A stretch of DNA of 64,000 nucleotides from Nostoc flagelliforme FACHB-838 (GCF_014698065.1 NZ_JACJSI010000015.1:1-64000), one strand, 5' to 3'. Shown: positions 9,222-17,358, counted from the first letter of the stretch. Notes: generated from the letters alone by a model not told the origin. A program made the numbers and translations.

Positions 9222-10658
9222 ATGAATTTCAGCTTATTCTTCGTGCGTTCTACCTGGGTTAGCCTAGCCTTGACGATAGCCTTGCCTTCAGGGATCGCTA
9301 TTCTTTTTCCAACTTTAGCAAGTGCAGCAACTCCCCCAAAACCGCCAAATCCTTCAAGTCCTGTACAGGTTCCTGATTACCTCAACCCCAATCCCAATCC
9401 TCTCCAATTTCCTACCAAACCGGAGGAAGTAAAGATTCAGGGAACTGTGCCAATCAGTTTGGCACAAGCTTTAGAACTAGCAAAACGCAACAATCAAGAT
9501 TTACAGATAGCCATATTACAGGTAGAACGCAGTCGCTCGGCGCTACGCGAGTCGCAAGCTGCCTTGTTTCCTACTCTGGGAATCGACAGTAGTCTAACTA
9601 ATAATGGAAATGCTTTTACTAGCAACTCATCTCAATCCAGCACCTCTTTCAATGGTTCAGCACAACTGAATTATGACCTTTATACTTCTGGGAACCGACA
9701 AGCTACTATCCAGGCAGCCGAGGAACAGCTAAGGGTAGATGAATTAAATGTTGAAAGTCAGTCTTTGACAATTAGCTTGAATGTCACCACCCAATACTAC
9801 AATTTGCAACAAGCCGATGAAGAAGTAAGAATTAATCGGTCTGCTGTGGAGAATGCCCAGGCTAGTTTGCGGGATACTCAAGCCAGAGAACAGGCTGGAG
9901 TAGGTACGCGGTTTGATGTGCTGCAAGCTCAGGTGAATTTAGCAAATGCCCAACAACTACTGATTAATGCTATTTCACGGCAGCAAATTACCCGTCGTCA
10001 GCTTGCAACTCTGTTAAGTTTGTCACAATCAGTTGATATCAGCGCAGCAGATCCTGTGCAATTGGTGGGACTTTGGCAGCCAACACTGGAAGAAACTATT
10101 GTCAGAGCTTTTCAAAATCGTCCAGAACTGCAACAGCAATTAGCACAACGTAACATTAACGAGCAAGAGCGACGACAGGCGCTTTCACAGCTAGGGCCGC
10201 AAATTAGTTTGGCAGGCAATTACAACCTGCTAGATCGGTTTGATGATGGTGTTGGCATTAATGATAGCTATTCAGTAGGAATTGCAGGAAATCTAAATTT
10301 GTTTGATGGCGGAGCCGCAAGAGCAAGAGCGGATCAGTCAAGAGCTAATATTGCGATCGCAGAGACTCAATTTGCTAGCCAGCGCGACCTAATTCGCTTT
10401 GATGTAGAACAGTACTACTCTCAATTGCAATCTAATTTAGATAATGTGCAGACTTCTAGTGTGGCTTTAAATCAAGCCAAAGAAGCTCTGAATTTAGCAA
10501 GGCTGAGGTTCCAAGCTGGTGTGGGTACTCAAACAGAGGTGATCGCTGCTGAAAATGACCTGACAACAGCAGAAGGTAATCGAGTCACAGCTATTTTGGA
10601 TTACAATCGCGCTCTAGCTAATTTGCAAAGATCGGTCACTTTCAGGGGTTCGCGCTAA
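9222..10658 (+). CDS. TolC-family outer membrane efflux protein
   Basis: A 478-residue outer-membrane channel subunit. The N-terminal signal sequence runs to about residue 35 (LASA-AT). A proline-rich linker follows (PPKPPNPSSPVQVP), then two OEP repeats: ISLAQALELAKRNN at about 79 opens the first, and TLEETIVRAFQNRPELQQQL at about 291 the second. Long alpha-helical stretches and beta strands such as AQLNYDLYTSG and GNLNLFDGG fit the trimeric barrel-tunnel. It closes the adaptor-permease-ATPase operon, 107 bp after the ATPase. It converges on the methyltransferase gene, whose stop is 8 bp away. Confidence 0.92.
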   Translation: MNFSLFFVRSTWVSLALTIALPSGIAILFPTLASAATPPKPPNPSSPVQVPDYLNPNPNPLQFPTKPEEVKIQGTVPISLAQALELAKRNNQDLQIAILQVERSRSALRESQAALFPTLGIDSSLTNNGNAFTSNSSQSSTSFNGSAQLNYDLYTSGNRQATIQAAEEQLRVDELNVESQSLTISLNVTTQYYNLQQADEEVRINRSAVENAQASLRDTQAREQAGVGTRFDVLQAQVNLANAQQLLINAISRQQITRRQLATLLSLSQSVDISAADPVQLVGLWQPTLEETIVRAFQNRPELQQQLAQRNINEQERRQALSQLGPQISLAGNYNLLDRFDDGVGINDSYSVGIAGNLNLFDGGAARARADQSRANIAIAETQFASQRDLIRFDVEQYYSQLQSNLDNVQTSSVALNQAKEALNLARLRFQAGVGTQTEVIAAENDLTTAEGNRVTAILDYNRALANLQRSVTFRGSR

Positions 10659-10666
10659 GGTAAAAC

Positions 10667-11485
10667 TTATTTTTGAGCGCGAACAAATAACTTTGTCGTG
10701 TCTTCCCAAATACCTCGATCAGTTGTTAGTTTCTCAATTTCTGCTTTGTACTCAACTTGCAACTGATTTAATTGTTCTTGTGATAATTTTGATAACAAAG
10801 GATTACCTTTAAAATTTATATTCATTGCTATCTCAGATAATTCGTTATCCCTTAGAGGGCGATAACGTCCTGATGGCTCAATCTTAATTTCGATATCTCT
10901 AAAACCTGCTTGATTGAGCAAATTACGACATTTTTCTGGAGTCCCAAGTGGTTCAAGGATATGTGGTAGTGATACACCCAAAACTCTAGCGCAGACACTC
11001 CGCTGAAGAGATGCCATATAAGCAGTTTCGGGAGGACAGGTAAATGCCACAAACCCCCCTGTTTTCAAGAAGCGATGCCACTTTTGTAAGATAGCGAGGA
11101 TATCAGGAAAAAGTACAATTGCCTCACAGCAAAAGACAACATCAAAACTACTATCACTAAAGTGATAATATTCTGCATCTGCCTCAATCAACTCGATATT
11201 TTCTAACTTGGCTGCGGCAATCTTTAGTCTTGCTTGATGCAACATTCCAGGGGTCATGTCAATCCCAATTACATAACCCTCGGAACCAACTTTTTCAGCT
11301 GCGGGTATCGCCAGTAAACCTGTTCCAGTCGCTACATCAAGGATTTTCTGCCCCAGTCCTAGCGGTACAAATTCAAGTAAAATCCTAGCTTCTAGAGGAT
11401 GGCGAGTACCTTTCTCATGGTCATAAGTCGTTCTACTACCATAAAATTCTCTTAGTTGCTGCTTATAATTATCCAGATCAGTCAT
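10667..11485 (-). CDS. SAM-dependent methyltransferase, class I
   Basis: A 272-residue Rossmann-fold methyltransferase. Motif I is ILDVATGTGLLAIPAA (about residues 48-63), the acidic SAM ribose-binding region is VIGIDMTPGM, and motif post-I to IV continues to SFDVVFCCEAIVLFPD. This matches the Methyltransf_11/25 group (UbiE-like), for which the substrate cannot be read from sequence. A TTG 6 bp further upstream is possible, but the ATG at 11485 is more natural. Its start is only 6 bp from the start of the divergent methyltransferase at 11492, so its promoter must lie within that gene. No good ribosome site is seen. Confidence 0.85.
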   Translation of the reverse strand: MTDLDNYKQQLREFYGSRTTYDHEKGTRHPLEARILLEFVPLGLGQKILDVATGTGLLAIPAAEKVGSEGYVIGIDMTPGMLHQARLKIAAAKLENIELIEADAEYYHFSDSSFDVVFCCEAIVLFPDILAILQKWHRFLKTGGFVAFTCPPETAYMASLQRSVCARVLGVSLPHILEPLGTPEKCRNLLNQAGFRDIEIKIEPSGRYRPLRDNELSEIAMNINFKGNPLLSKLSQEQLNQLQVEYKAEIEKLTTDRGIWEDTTKLFVRAQK

Positions 11486-11491
11486 AACCAA

Positions 11492-12241
11492 ATGTCAAAA
11501 TTTCTCCATTTTATAGTAACTTTTGTTGTGATATTGAGTTGCTCACTGCTGAATCCAAGCTTGACAGCACAAGCCGCGACTGGTGCGATTGCAGTTTACG
11601 AACAACGCATAATCCACAGTCCAGATGGTATCGGCAAATATTACATGGGGCGCGAAATCGCCAAAGTTATGGGATACACTGGCGCTGGCTGGCTAGAACG
11701 TCCCAGCCGAGAGGGAGAGGAACAGCCAACTAAAATAGTTAACGTCCTCAACCTGAAACCTAATGATGTAGTGGCGGATATTGGCGCTGGTACAGGTTAC
11801 TTAAGCTTTCGCATCGCACCGTTATTAACAGCAGGGAAAGTGTTGGCTGTAGATGTTCAGCCTGAAATGTTGGAAATCATTGAGTTGTTCAAAAAAGAGA
11901 AAAATATTACCAATGTTGAGCCTGTTTTAGCAACCCTTAGCGACCCCAACTTACCATCTGAAAGTATCGATTTGGCGTTGATGGTAGATGCTTATCATGA
12001 ACTTGAGTATCCCCAAGAAGTGATGCAAGGAATTGTCAAAGCACTTAAACCAGGTGGCCGGGTGGTGCTGGTTGAGTACCGGGGTGAAAATCCCTTTATT
12101 ATGATTAAAGGTCTGCACAAGATGACTCAAAAGCAAGTCCGTAAAGAAATGCAAGCTGTTGGTTTGGTTTGGCGGGAAACTAAAAACCTGTTACCTCAAC
12201 AGCATTTAATGGTATTTGAAAAACCCAACACTAATTCGTAA
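11492..12241 (+). CDS. SAM-dependent methyltransferase with signal peptide
   Basis: A 249-residue protein. Residues 1-28 form a convincing signal peptide (hydrophobic core IVTFVVILSCSLL, cleavage near AQA-AT). The mature part has class I methyltransferase motifs: DVVADIGAGTGYLSFRIAP (motif I), VLAVDVQPEM (post I) and SIDLALMVDAYHEL. An exported SAM-dependent enzyme is odd because SAM is cytosolic; such proteins are nevertheless known in database families. It may act on a lumen or periplasm substrate or be membrane-tethered facing inward. The start at the ATG fits the signal peptide. No Shine-Dalgarno is apparent; the 5' flank is the other methyltransferase's coding sequence. Confidence 0.85.
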   Translation: MSKFLHFIVTFVVILSCSLLNPSLTAQAATGAIAVYEQRIIHSPDGIGKYYMGREIAKVMGYTGAGWLERPSREGEEQPTKIVNVLNLKPNDVVADIGAGTGYLSFRIAPLLTAGKVLAVDVQPEMLEIIELFKKEKNITNVEPVLATLSDPNLPSESIDLALMVDAYHELEYPQEVMQGIVKALKPGGRVVLVEYRGENPFIMIKGLHKMTQKQVRKEMQAVGLVWRETKNLLPQQHLMVFEKPNTNS

Positions 12242-12332
12242 TACTCGCCAAAGGCGAGAAGCAAGCTACGTAATTCGTAATTAAGGTGTCAAGCCATAAT
12301 TAAAGTAAAACTCCTTGCTAGAGCAGAAAATC

Positions 12333-13013
12333 ATGGTTAACCTATCACTCAAGCAGCGAATTCCTCATTTAGAAAATGGCGATCGCCTCACTCGCTACGA
12401 ATTTGAACGACGCTATCAAGCAATGCCCCGTCATCAAAAGGCAGAATTAATTGAAGGAGTTGTATACTTGGCATCCCCATTACGCTTTGAAAGTCATGCT
12501 GAACCACATGGTCATCTAATAGGTTGGTTGTGGACTTACCAAATTGCCACTTCTGGTGTGAGATTGGGAATTGAACCAACAGTCCGATTAGATCGAGATA
12601 ATGAACCGCAACCAGATGGAGTGCTATTAATCACACCAACATCTCAAGGACAATCTCGTTTGAGTGATGATGATTACATTGAAGGTGCGCCAGAACTCGT
12701 AATAGAGATAGCAGCTAGCAGTGTTGCTATTGATTTACATGACAAGAAAAAAGTTTATGGTCGGAATGGGGTAAAAGAATATATTGTTTGGCAAATATTT
12801 GAAAACAAATTAGATTGGTTTAGCCTACAACAAGGAGAATATGTCTCTTTAGAACTAGACGCAGATGGAATTATCAAAAGTCAAGTATTCCCTGGTTTTT
12901 GGTTATCAATGTCCGGCTTACTTGCTGGCAATATGCAGCAAGTATTCTCTGTATTGCAGTTGGGATTAAATTCACCAGAACATCAAATATTTGTGCAGCA
13001 GTTGTCTAATTAG
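12333..13013 (+). CDS. Uma2 family (DUF820) putative endonuclease
   Basis: A 226-residue Uma2/DUF820 protein of the PD-(D/E)XK nuclease fold, greatly expanded in cyanobacteria and of unknown biological role. Family marks are AELIEGVVYLASP near the start, EPQPDGVLLI (Asp of the active site), LVIEIAASS (Glu) and the basic KKKVYGRNGVKEYIVW. All expected catalytic positions seem present, so it is probably intact. A TTG at 12315 could add six residues, but ATG 12333 is preferred. It stands alone, with a short AATTCGTAATT-type repeat cluster upstream. Confidence 0.88.
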   Translation: MVNLSLKQRIPHLENGDRLTRYEFERRYQAMPRHQKAELIEGVVYLASPLRFESHAEPHGHLIGWLWTYQIATSGVRLGIEPTVRLDRDNEPQPDGVLLITPTSQGQSRLSDDDYIEGAPELVIEIAASSVAIDLHDKKKVYGRNGVKEYIVWQIFENKLDWFSLQQGEYVSLELDADGIIKSQVFPGFWLSMSGLLAGNMQQVFSVLQLGLNSPEHQIFVQQLSN

Positions 13014-13103
13014 AATTCAAAAGTCAGAATGGGCTATGCCTCGCTGCGCTCAGGAGTCAGAATAGTTAAAGAATCAAAAAAAGATTTAAGAACTATTTTG
13101 GCA

Positions 13104-13400
13104 TCAGTCTATTTTTTGAGGAATGAGACTGGCGCTTTTGGTTACACTATCCCAAACAATCCAGTTGAAAGAATTATCTAAATCATCGGGGCTGTTTGAA
13201 ACTTTAAAATATAGCTTTTCTTCACGTTTTCTTTCAATAGCAAAGTCGGCATTTTGAGCATAAGCGACTATAAAACCTTTGTCTCGCAAACAATACATTG
13301 CCCAGGCTTTCAATGATTGCTTGTATGGTTCGTGTGGAATTGGCGGTTTTGTGATTGTGTCTTCAATTACTTTAAAGATTTGCGTGAGGTTTGCAGCCAT
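13104..13400 (-). CDS. Hypothetical protein, 98 aa
   Basis: A small protein starting MAANLTQIFKVIEDTI. The ATG at 13400 is chosen because the longer frame (to 13460) would overlap the upstream VOC gene, whose stop is at 13429. It has no transmembrane segment. The middle (RDKGFIVAYAQNADFAIERK) followed by a strand and Lys-rich part faintly recalls a small nuclease-like alpha/beta core, but I do not recognise a family. It lies 28 bp behind the VOC gene on the same strand, so co-transcription is likely. Confidence 0.6.
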   Translation of the reverse strand: MAANLTQIFKVIEDTITKPPIPHEPYKQSLKAWAMYCLRDKGFIVAYAQNADFAIERKREEKLYFKVSNSPDDLDNSFNWIVWDSVTKSASLIPQKID

Positions 13401-13428
13401 AGTAGATACTTTTGTTATTACCCCTAAG

Positions 13429-13896
13429 TTAACTAGCTTCTGGATCGCAACGAATTTCAATCATAAAGCCATCTGGATCGTAAAAATACACTCCTCTACC
13501 AGTAGGACGAGTGACTGGGCCATGTGCGATCGCTATTTTATTTTCTCTGATTACTGTCACCGCGCGATCAAATAACTGCGGATCGATGTCAAAGGCGAGA
13601 TGGTAGGCTCTGGTGAAGGTTTTTTCTGGGTCTGGATTTGGTGGTGATAATTCTGGTTCCCCAAATAAATCTAGAATCGTCCCATCTGGGGTGATGAAGT
13701 TGGCTACTTTCCCAGAGGCGACAAGTTCCACCAGGGTTGCGGGTACTTCTTCGCCTGTGAGTTCATGCAAACCCAGGATTGTGCCATAAAAGTAGCGGGA
13801 AGCTTGCATATCCTGGACGTTGAGGGCAATGTGATGCACTTTACGCAGATTTCCTGGCGCAAGGACACTGTTCACGGATTGGGTGCTAGATAGCAT
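13429..13896 (-). CDS. VOC family (glyoxalase/dioxygenase-like) protein
   Basis: A 155-residue vicinal-oxygen-chelate protein. Paired beta-alpha-beta-beta-beta modules start at VHHIALNVQDMQASRYFY and RAYHLAFDIDPQ. Potential metal ligands are His in VHHIALNV, His in YHLAFD and Glu in GFMIEIRCDP. This fold includes glyoxalase I, extradiol dioxygenases and fosfomycin-resistance enzymes; the substrate cannot be assigned. The C-terminal FYDPDGFMIEIR is the family hallmark. A TTG two codons upstream is possible but the ATG at 13896 is used. Confidence 0.87.
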   Translation of the reverse strand: MLSSTQSVNSVLAPGNLRKVHHIALNVQDMQASRYFYGTILGLHELTGEEVPATLVELVASGKVANFITPDGTILDLFGEPELSPPNPDPEKTFTRAYHLAFDIDPQLFDRAVTVIRENKIAIAHGPVTRPTGRGVYFYDPDGFMIEIRCDPEAS

Positions 13897-13971
13897 AATC
13901 AAATAAATCTCAATACTTAGATAGAAGTTGAACTTTTTTTTAAAGTTTACTATTCCTAATAAAAATCTATC

Positions 13972-14445
13972 ATGGCTTTTGATTATTCTTTAGACTTTAA
14001 AATTATTGATTTCCGCCAACATCCTGAACTCTATCGCGTTGGGAAGGGTGAGCAGGGTGTACTTTTGGTAGAACCATACAAATCAGAAATCCTTCCTTAC
14101 TGGCGGTTCAAAACTCCTGAGATTGCTAGAGAGTCGAGTGAAAAAATCTATGAGATGTTTCTTGATTATTTAGATAAGGATGATTTTGTCGGCGCAGATA
14201 TGGCACGAAAGTTTATCCAAATGGGTTATACTCGCTCTCGCCGTTATGCTAATCATAAAAGCGGCAGGAAGTATAAACAAAATTCCGAAGATCCAGGTTC
14301 CAAAAAAGAGATTCTTCCTTATGAAGTAGATCCCGTTAAAGCGGAATCAGCAGCAATATTTAAAGCCAAGTGGGTAGAAGCAAAGACAAATGAGAAATAT
14401 CAAGAGCTTTTAGCCAAGCATAAGCAGATGTATGAGCTAGAGTAA
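13972..14445 (+). CDS. DUF4385 family protein
   Basis: A 157-residue conserved protein, MAFDYSLDFKIIDFRQHPEL at its start, which I recognise as the DUF4385 family (function unknown). Typical features are the VGKGEQGVLLVEPYKSEILP segment, the WRFKTPEIA turn and a basic centre (YTRSRRYANHKSGRKYK) that could touch nucleic acid. It is soluble, with no signal peptide. The basic patch is the only functional hint, and DNA/RNA contact is inference. It lies directly before a 21-bp minisatellite. Confidence 0.8.
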   Translation: MAFDYSLDFKIIDFRQHPELYRVGKGEQGVLLVEPYKSEILPYWRFKTPEIARESSEKIYEMFLDYLDKDDFVGADMARKFIQMGYTRSRRYANHKSGRKYKQNSEDPGSKKEILPYEVDPVKAESAAIFKAKWVEAKTNEKYQELLAKHKQMYELE

Positions 14446-14496
14446 AACACTATTAACTTTCAATTGAGCAGGTTTCGGAGAGTGTGTTACGTGAAT

Positions 14497-14727
14497 GAAC
14501 CTCTGAGCTTCGTCGATGAACCTTTTAGCTTCGTTGATGAACCTCTGAGCTTCGTCGATGAACTTCTGAGCTTCGTGAATGAACCTCTGAGCTTCGTGAA
14601 TGAACCTCTGAGCTTCGTGAATGAACCTTTGAGCTTCGTTGATGAACCTCTGAGCTTCGTTGATGAACCTTTTAGCTTCGTTGATGAACCTTTGAGCTTC
14701 GTCGATGAACTTCTGAGCTTCGTGAAT
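14497..14727. repeat. Tandem array of 11 x 21 bp
   Basis: Consensus GAACCTCTGAGCTTCGTCGA plus T, with variants at CTC/TTT and CGAT/TGAT/GAAT. There are eleven contiguous copies without spacers. In the minus direction it would read as the heptad RFINEAQ; in the plus direction as EPLSFVD. It has the same period and the same GAAC start and GAT end as the array inside cobN (50457-50624). Confidence 0.95.
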
Positions 14728-14765
14728 GAGTCTAGAGGATTGATTGCAGAAACTTTTTACATTGT

Positions 14766-14952
14766 CGTCAATTAATTTAAGAGTAACGCGATCGCATTTC
14801 CCCACTCAGCAATCCAACAATAATCATAGTTGCTTAAGCGATCGCATCTGGTAGTGTGATATTTAGGGATTGCATAAGCTGGTTATATTAGCGTCAATTA
14901 ATTTAAGAGTAACGCGATCGCATTTTCCCTCACCAACCCAACAAAAATCATA
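14766..14952. repeat. Direct duplication with HIP1 site (two copies, 126 bp apart)
   Basis: Copies at 14766-14828 and 14892-14952 both begin CGTCAATTAATTTAAGAGTA and carry ACGCGATCGCATT with a HIP1 octamer, ending in AATCATA. Their offset of 126 bp equals six 21-bp units. They flank another HIP1 site at about 14838. Confidence 0.85.
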
Positions 14953-14991
14953 CTGTGCAACAATAGCTGTAGTTTAGTCGGAGTACAAATT

Positions 14992-15119
14992 ATGGACTGG
15001 CAACAGTACATTCATTCAGATCCCAAAATTCTGCTGGGTAAGCCGACTGTGAAAGGAACTCGTTTATCTGTAGAGTTCTTATTAGGTTTGTTTGCTGCGG
15101 GATGGACAGAACAACAAGT
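14992..15119 (+). pseudogene. Truncated DUF433 (VapB-like antitoxin) gene
   Basis: The frame begins MDWQQYIHSDPKILLGKPTV and continues through the DUF433 helix-turn-helix signature (KGTRLSVEFLLGLFAAGWTEQQV). Intact family members of about 75 residues continue with roughly 30 more family residues; here family similarity ends after TEQQV and the frame runs on as unrelated sequence to 15192. The right-hand sequence belongs to an oppositely oriented fragment. The gene is therefore a remnant of a VapBC-like toxin-antitoxin unit, with no toxin gene beside it. Confidence 0.75.
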
Positions 15120-15267
15120 GATGATCTCTTTGTTGAGCATAATAATTTTGCTCACACAAATCAATCAGCGCTGCCAACTCTGCTTTATCTAGGCGACGTG
15201 AGCCATAATCACAGCGCAGTTCAAAAGTTTGCTGTTGGCTAAGGGCGAAGGTGAAGTTTAGGGGCAT
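15120..15267 (-). pseudogene. Gene-start fragment, possibly of a CHAT/effector-associated protein
   Basis: A minus-strand frame beginning MPLNFTFALSQQQTFELRCD with LDKAELAALIDLCEQNYY. From memory this resembles the N-terminal segment of cyanobacterial multi-domain proteins (CHAT or NTPase type); this assignment is tentative. It stops being protein-like where it meets the DUF433 remnant at about 15120-15140. It is probably the stump of a larger gene lost by rearrangement. Confidence 0.45.
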
Positions 15268-15325
15268 GGCTGACAGCAGGAGTTTCCAGAGTAACCTTCA
15301 CCGTATTATCACCTTTTTCCCGAAA

Positions 15326-16345
15326 TTATCGCCGATATTCGTCGCCGCAATCGCCGATAAGCTGGTATAAATCGCGTGATTGGCGAGATACTGCATTGAT
15401 GCGATCGCGATCGTCTTCATCTAAATTAAAACTAAATACTTTGGCGTTATCTTCTATATGTTCAGATACACCAAGTCTGGCACCAACTATCACACCGCCC
15501 ACAGTTGGCTGATCTAAAATGTAACGCACTGCCACGTTAGAAATGCTTACACTATGCTTATTAGCAATTTCCTTCAAGATAGCCAGCAACTCTTGAAATA
15601 ATTGCCAACCACCCCAAGCATCGATCATATTTTTATATTTTTTCAAACTAGCAGTGGAGAGATCAAATCCTTTTGGTTCCGGTTTACCCACATAGTTTTC
15701 TGATAACAAACCGCCGCACAGTGTACCGTAAGTAAAAAGCTTTATGTCATGCTGCTGACAAAACTCCACCATACTAACTTCAGGGCGGCGGTCAATAAGC
15801 GAAAATTGTACTTGATTAGAAACGATTTTGATACCTGCTTCAATAATAAGCTTCAAGTTTTCCGTGTCAAAATTAGTTAAACCTAGATGCTTAATTTTAC
15901 CCTCAGTTTGAAGTTCTGCCATATATTTGAGGGCATCCAGGTAATTTTTATCCTGATATTCCCACCAGTGGAATTGCATCAAATCTAACGATTGCACATT
16001 CATCCTTCTCAGGGAAATATCAATATTTTCCTCGACGAGTTTTTTCGTCATTTTGCCCGGACGAGGAACCCATTTTGTAAAGGCTTGCACTTGAGATAAA
16101 GCATCTTTCCCACGAGTATCAATTAGTTGACAGCGAAACTCACCAATGAAGTCTTCTGCAGGGCCATAATGGTCTGCTAAATCCCAAGTGGTAAAGCCTG
16201 CATCTACATATTTGAACATAGTCTCAATGACCGTTTGGGGATTGATCTGTCCGTGTGCGCCGGAGACTTGCCACATTCCATTTAAGATGCGGCAGATGTT
16301 TAAATCAGGAGTGAATTGGAGACGGCTAGCTGTGGGTAAGTTCAT
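15326..16345 (-). CDS. Aldo/keto reductase
   Basis: A 339-residue NADPH-dependent TIM-barrel oxidoreductase. The catalytic tetrad can be placed: Asp in TTWDLADHYG, Tyr in the same segment, Lys in FTKWVPRPGK and His in MQFHWWEY. NADP-binding residues lie in the C-terminal GGVIVGARLGVSEHIEDN segment. It is cytosolic; the substrate (aldehyde or ketone) is not deducible. The ATG at 16345 is preferred over a TTG two codons upstream. It stands alone, with petJ-like cytochrome c6 next on the same strand 206 bp upstream. Confidence 0.9.
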   Translation of the reverse strand: MNLPTASRLQFTPDLNICRILNGMWQVSGAHGQINPQTVIETMFKYVDAGFTTWDLADHYGPAEDFIGEFRCQLIDTRGKDALSQVQAFTKWVPRPGKMTKKLVEENIDISLRRMNVQSLDLMQFHWWEYQDKNYLDALKYMAELQTEGKIKHLGLTNFDTENLKLIIEAGIKIVSNQVQFSLIDRRPEVSMVEFCQQHDIKLFTYGTLCGGLLSENYVGKPEPKGFDLSTASLKKYKNMIDAWGGWQLFQELLAILKEIANKHSVSISNVAVRYILDQPTVGGVIVGARLGVSEHIEDNAKVFSFNLDEDDRDRINAVSRQSRDLYQLIGDCGDEYRR

Positions 16346-16551
16346 TTTCAAGTTTAGTAGTGAGCAAAGATGCGATTAATCGCGTCTGTACAGGAGTTAG
16401 GTGTGAGAAGAATGAAGAATTACTGAGTTTGCAAGCATCTTATTACAACATTCCTTTAGACCTTCTTAAGAATCATTTATAAGAGCGATAATCAATAACT
16501 CTTAAATCTTAGCTCTTAACTCCTAACTTTGAACTCCTAACTCCTAACTTT

Positions 16552-16887
16552 CTAACGCCAGCCTTTTTCAGCTTGTTCAAGAACGTAAGCAGAAACTTCT
16601 TCAATTTGCTGTTCACTGAGGCGATCTTTGTAGGCTGACATATTATTTTTACCATTGGTAACTATAGATGTAACTGCCTCTATTGAATCCATCCCATACT
16701 TTTTCAGGGCTTGTTTTTTGAGATTTTTGCCTCGCCTGATTATGTTGCTGCCGTTGATATGACAACCAGCACAATGAACACTAAAGATTTGTTCGCCGTT
16801 AACTATATCTGCTGCACTAGCGGACGAGTTAAAAGTACTTGTTAATAACAAAAATGTTACTAATACTAATGTGAATAGTTTTTTCAA
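16552..16887 (-). CDS. petJ: Cytochrome c6-like c-type cytochrome
   Basis: A soluble lumenal electron carrier that shuttles electrons from cytochrome b6f to photosystem I or terminal oxidase. The 111-residue precursor has a signal peptide (about 1-26, SASA-AD), haem-binding CAGCH and axial Met in NNMSAY; the C-terminal IEEVSAYVLEQAEKGW is typical of c6. It starts at TTG, supported by GGGAGAAG seven bases upstream and the absence of a better in-frame ATG. Sequence between haem motif and Met (GSNIIRRGKNLKKQALKKYG) is rather basic, so a c6-like paralogue (c6B/c6C class) is possible. Confidence 0.87.
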   Translation of the reverse strand: MKKLFTLVLVTFLLLTSTFNSSASAADIVNGEQIFSVHCAGCHINGSNIIRRGKNLKKQALKKYGMDSIEAVTSIVTNGKNNMSAYKDRLSEQQIEEVSAYVLEQAEKGWR

Positions 16888-16942
16888 TTAACTTCTCCCA
16901 ATTTGGACATAATGGTTGCGAGCATAAGTATCATAAGCAATA

Positions 16943-17167
16943 TTACAGAGATTCAAAGTCAGTTGTAAATCCGGCAAAATTTGCACAATCTTCTTGAAAT
17001 GCTTCTGCATCACTAACATCCTCAATTTTATAAGACATAATGCGCGTACCATCTGGCATCTTTTTAGAACCAATTAATTCACCTTGATATTTTGCTGCGA
17101 TCGCTTTAAAATCAACACCATAAACTTTCCAAGCATCACCCGAACAAGTAATATTTACTCGCCACAT
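16943..17167 (-). CDS. Small conserved hypothetical protein, 74 aa
   Basis: MWRVNITCSGDAWKVYGVDF is followed by an alternating strand/helix pattern (FKAIAAKYQGEL, MSYKIEDVSDAEAFQEDC), suggesting a compact ferredoxin-like fold of about 75 residues. A ribosome site (GAGAG) lies upstream of the ATG at 17167. It is upstream of petJ on the same strand, 55 bp from its start, so the two may share a transcript. No function can be assigned. Confidence 0.65.
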   Translation of the reverse strand: MWRVNITCSGDAWKVYGVDFKAIAAKYQGELIGSKKMPDGTRIMSYKIEDVSDAEAFQEDCANFAGFTTDFESL

Positions 17168-17358
17168 ATTTTACTCTCAATTACTATCACTAAACATTTA
17201 TCATCTCACAAATAGGCAACATCTTACACATCACCTCTTTGGGAATGTAATTTTCTATCTAAAGGAAGTGACAAGCTCGATTGGGCTACGCCATAATGTG
17301 GATGTAGGAACATTTCTAGAAACTTTTATCCCAATTAGTTAAATTTTACGAGTTGAAA

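Larger units (their letters stand above)
14446..14991. other. Intergenic region with minisatellite and direct duplication
   Basis: No gene is supported. It contains the 11-unit 21-bp array (14497-14727) followed by two copies of a ~62-bp sequence (14766-14828 and 14892-14952). The long open frames across the array on both strands are by-products of its 21-bp period. Confidence 0.7.

Noticed and set aside
5136..10658. Type I secretion system for the RTX-like protein
   Set aside because: Adaptor and TolC-like genes are present but the permease is MacB-like and the loci lie about 50 kb apart, so there is no evidence for a link.
14437..14805. 103- and 122-codon frames over the second 21-bp array
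   Set aside because: Same artefact of 21-bp periodicity; heptad-like peptides are not evidence of a coiled-coil gene.
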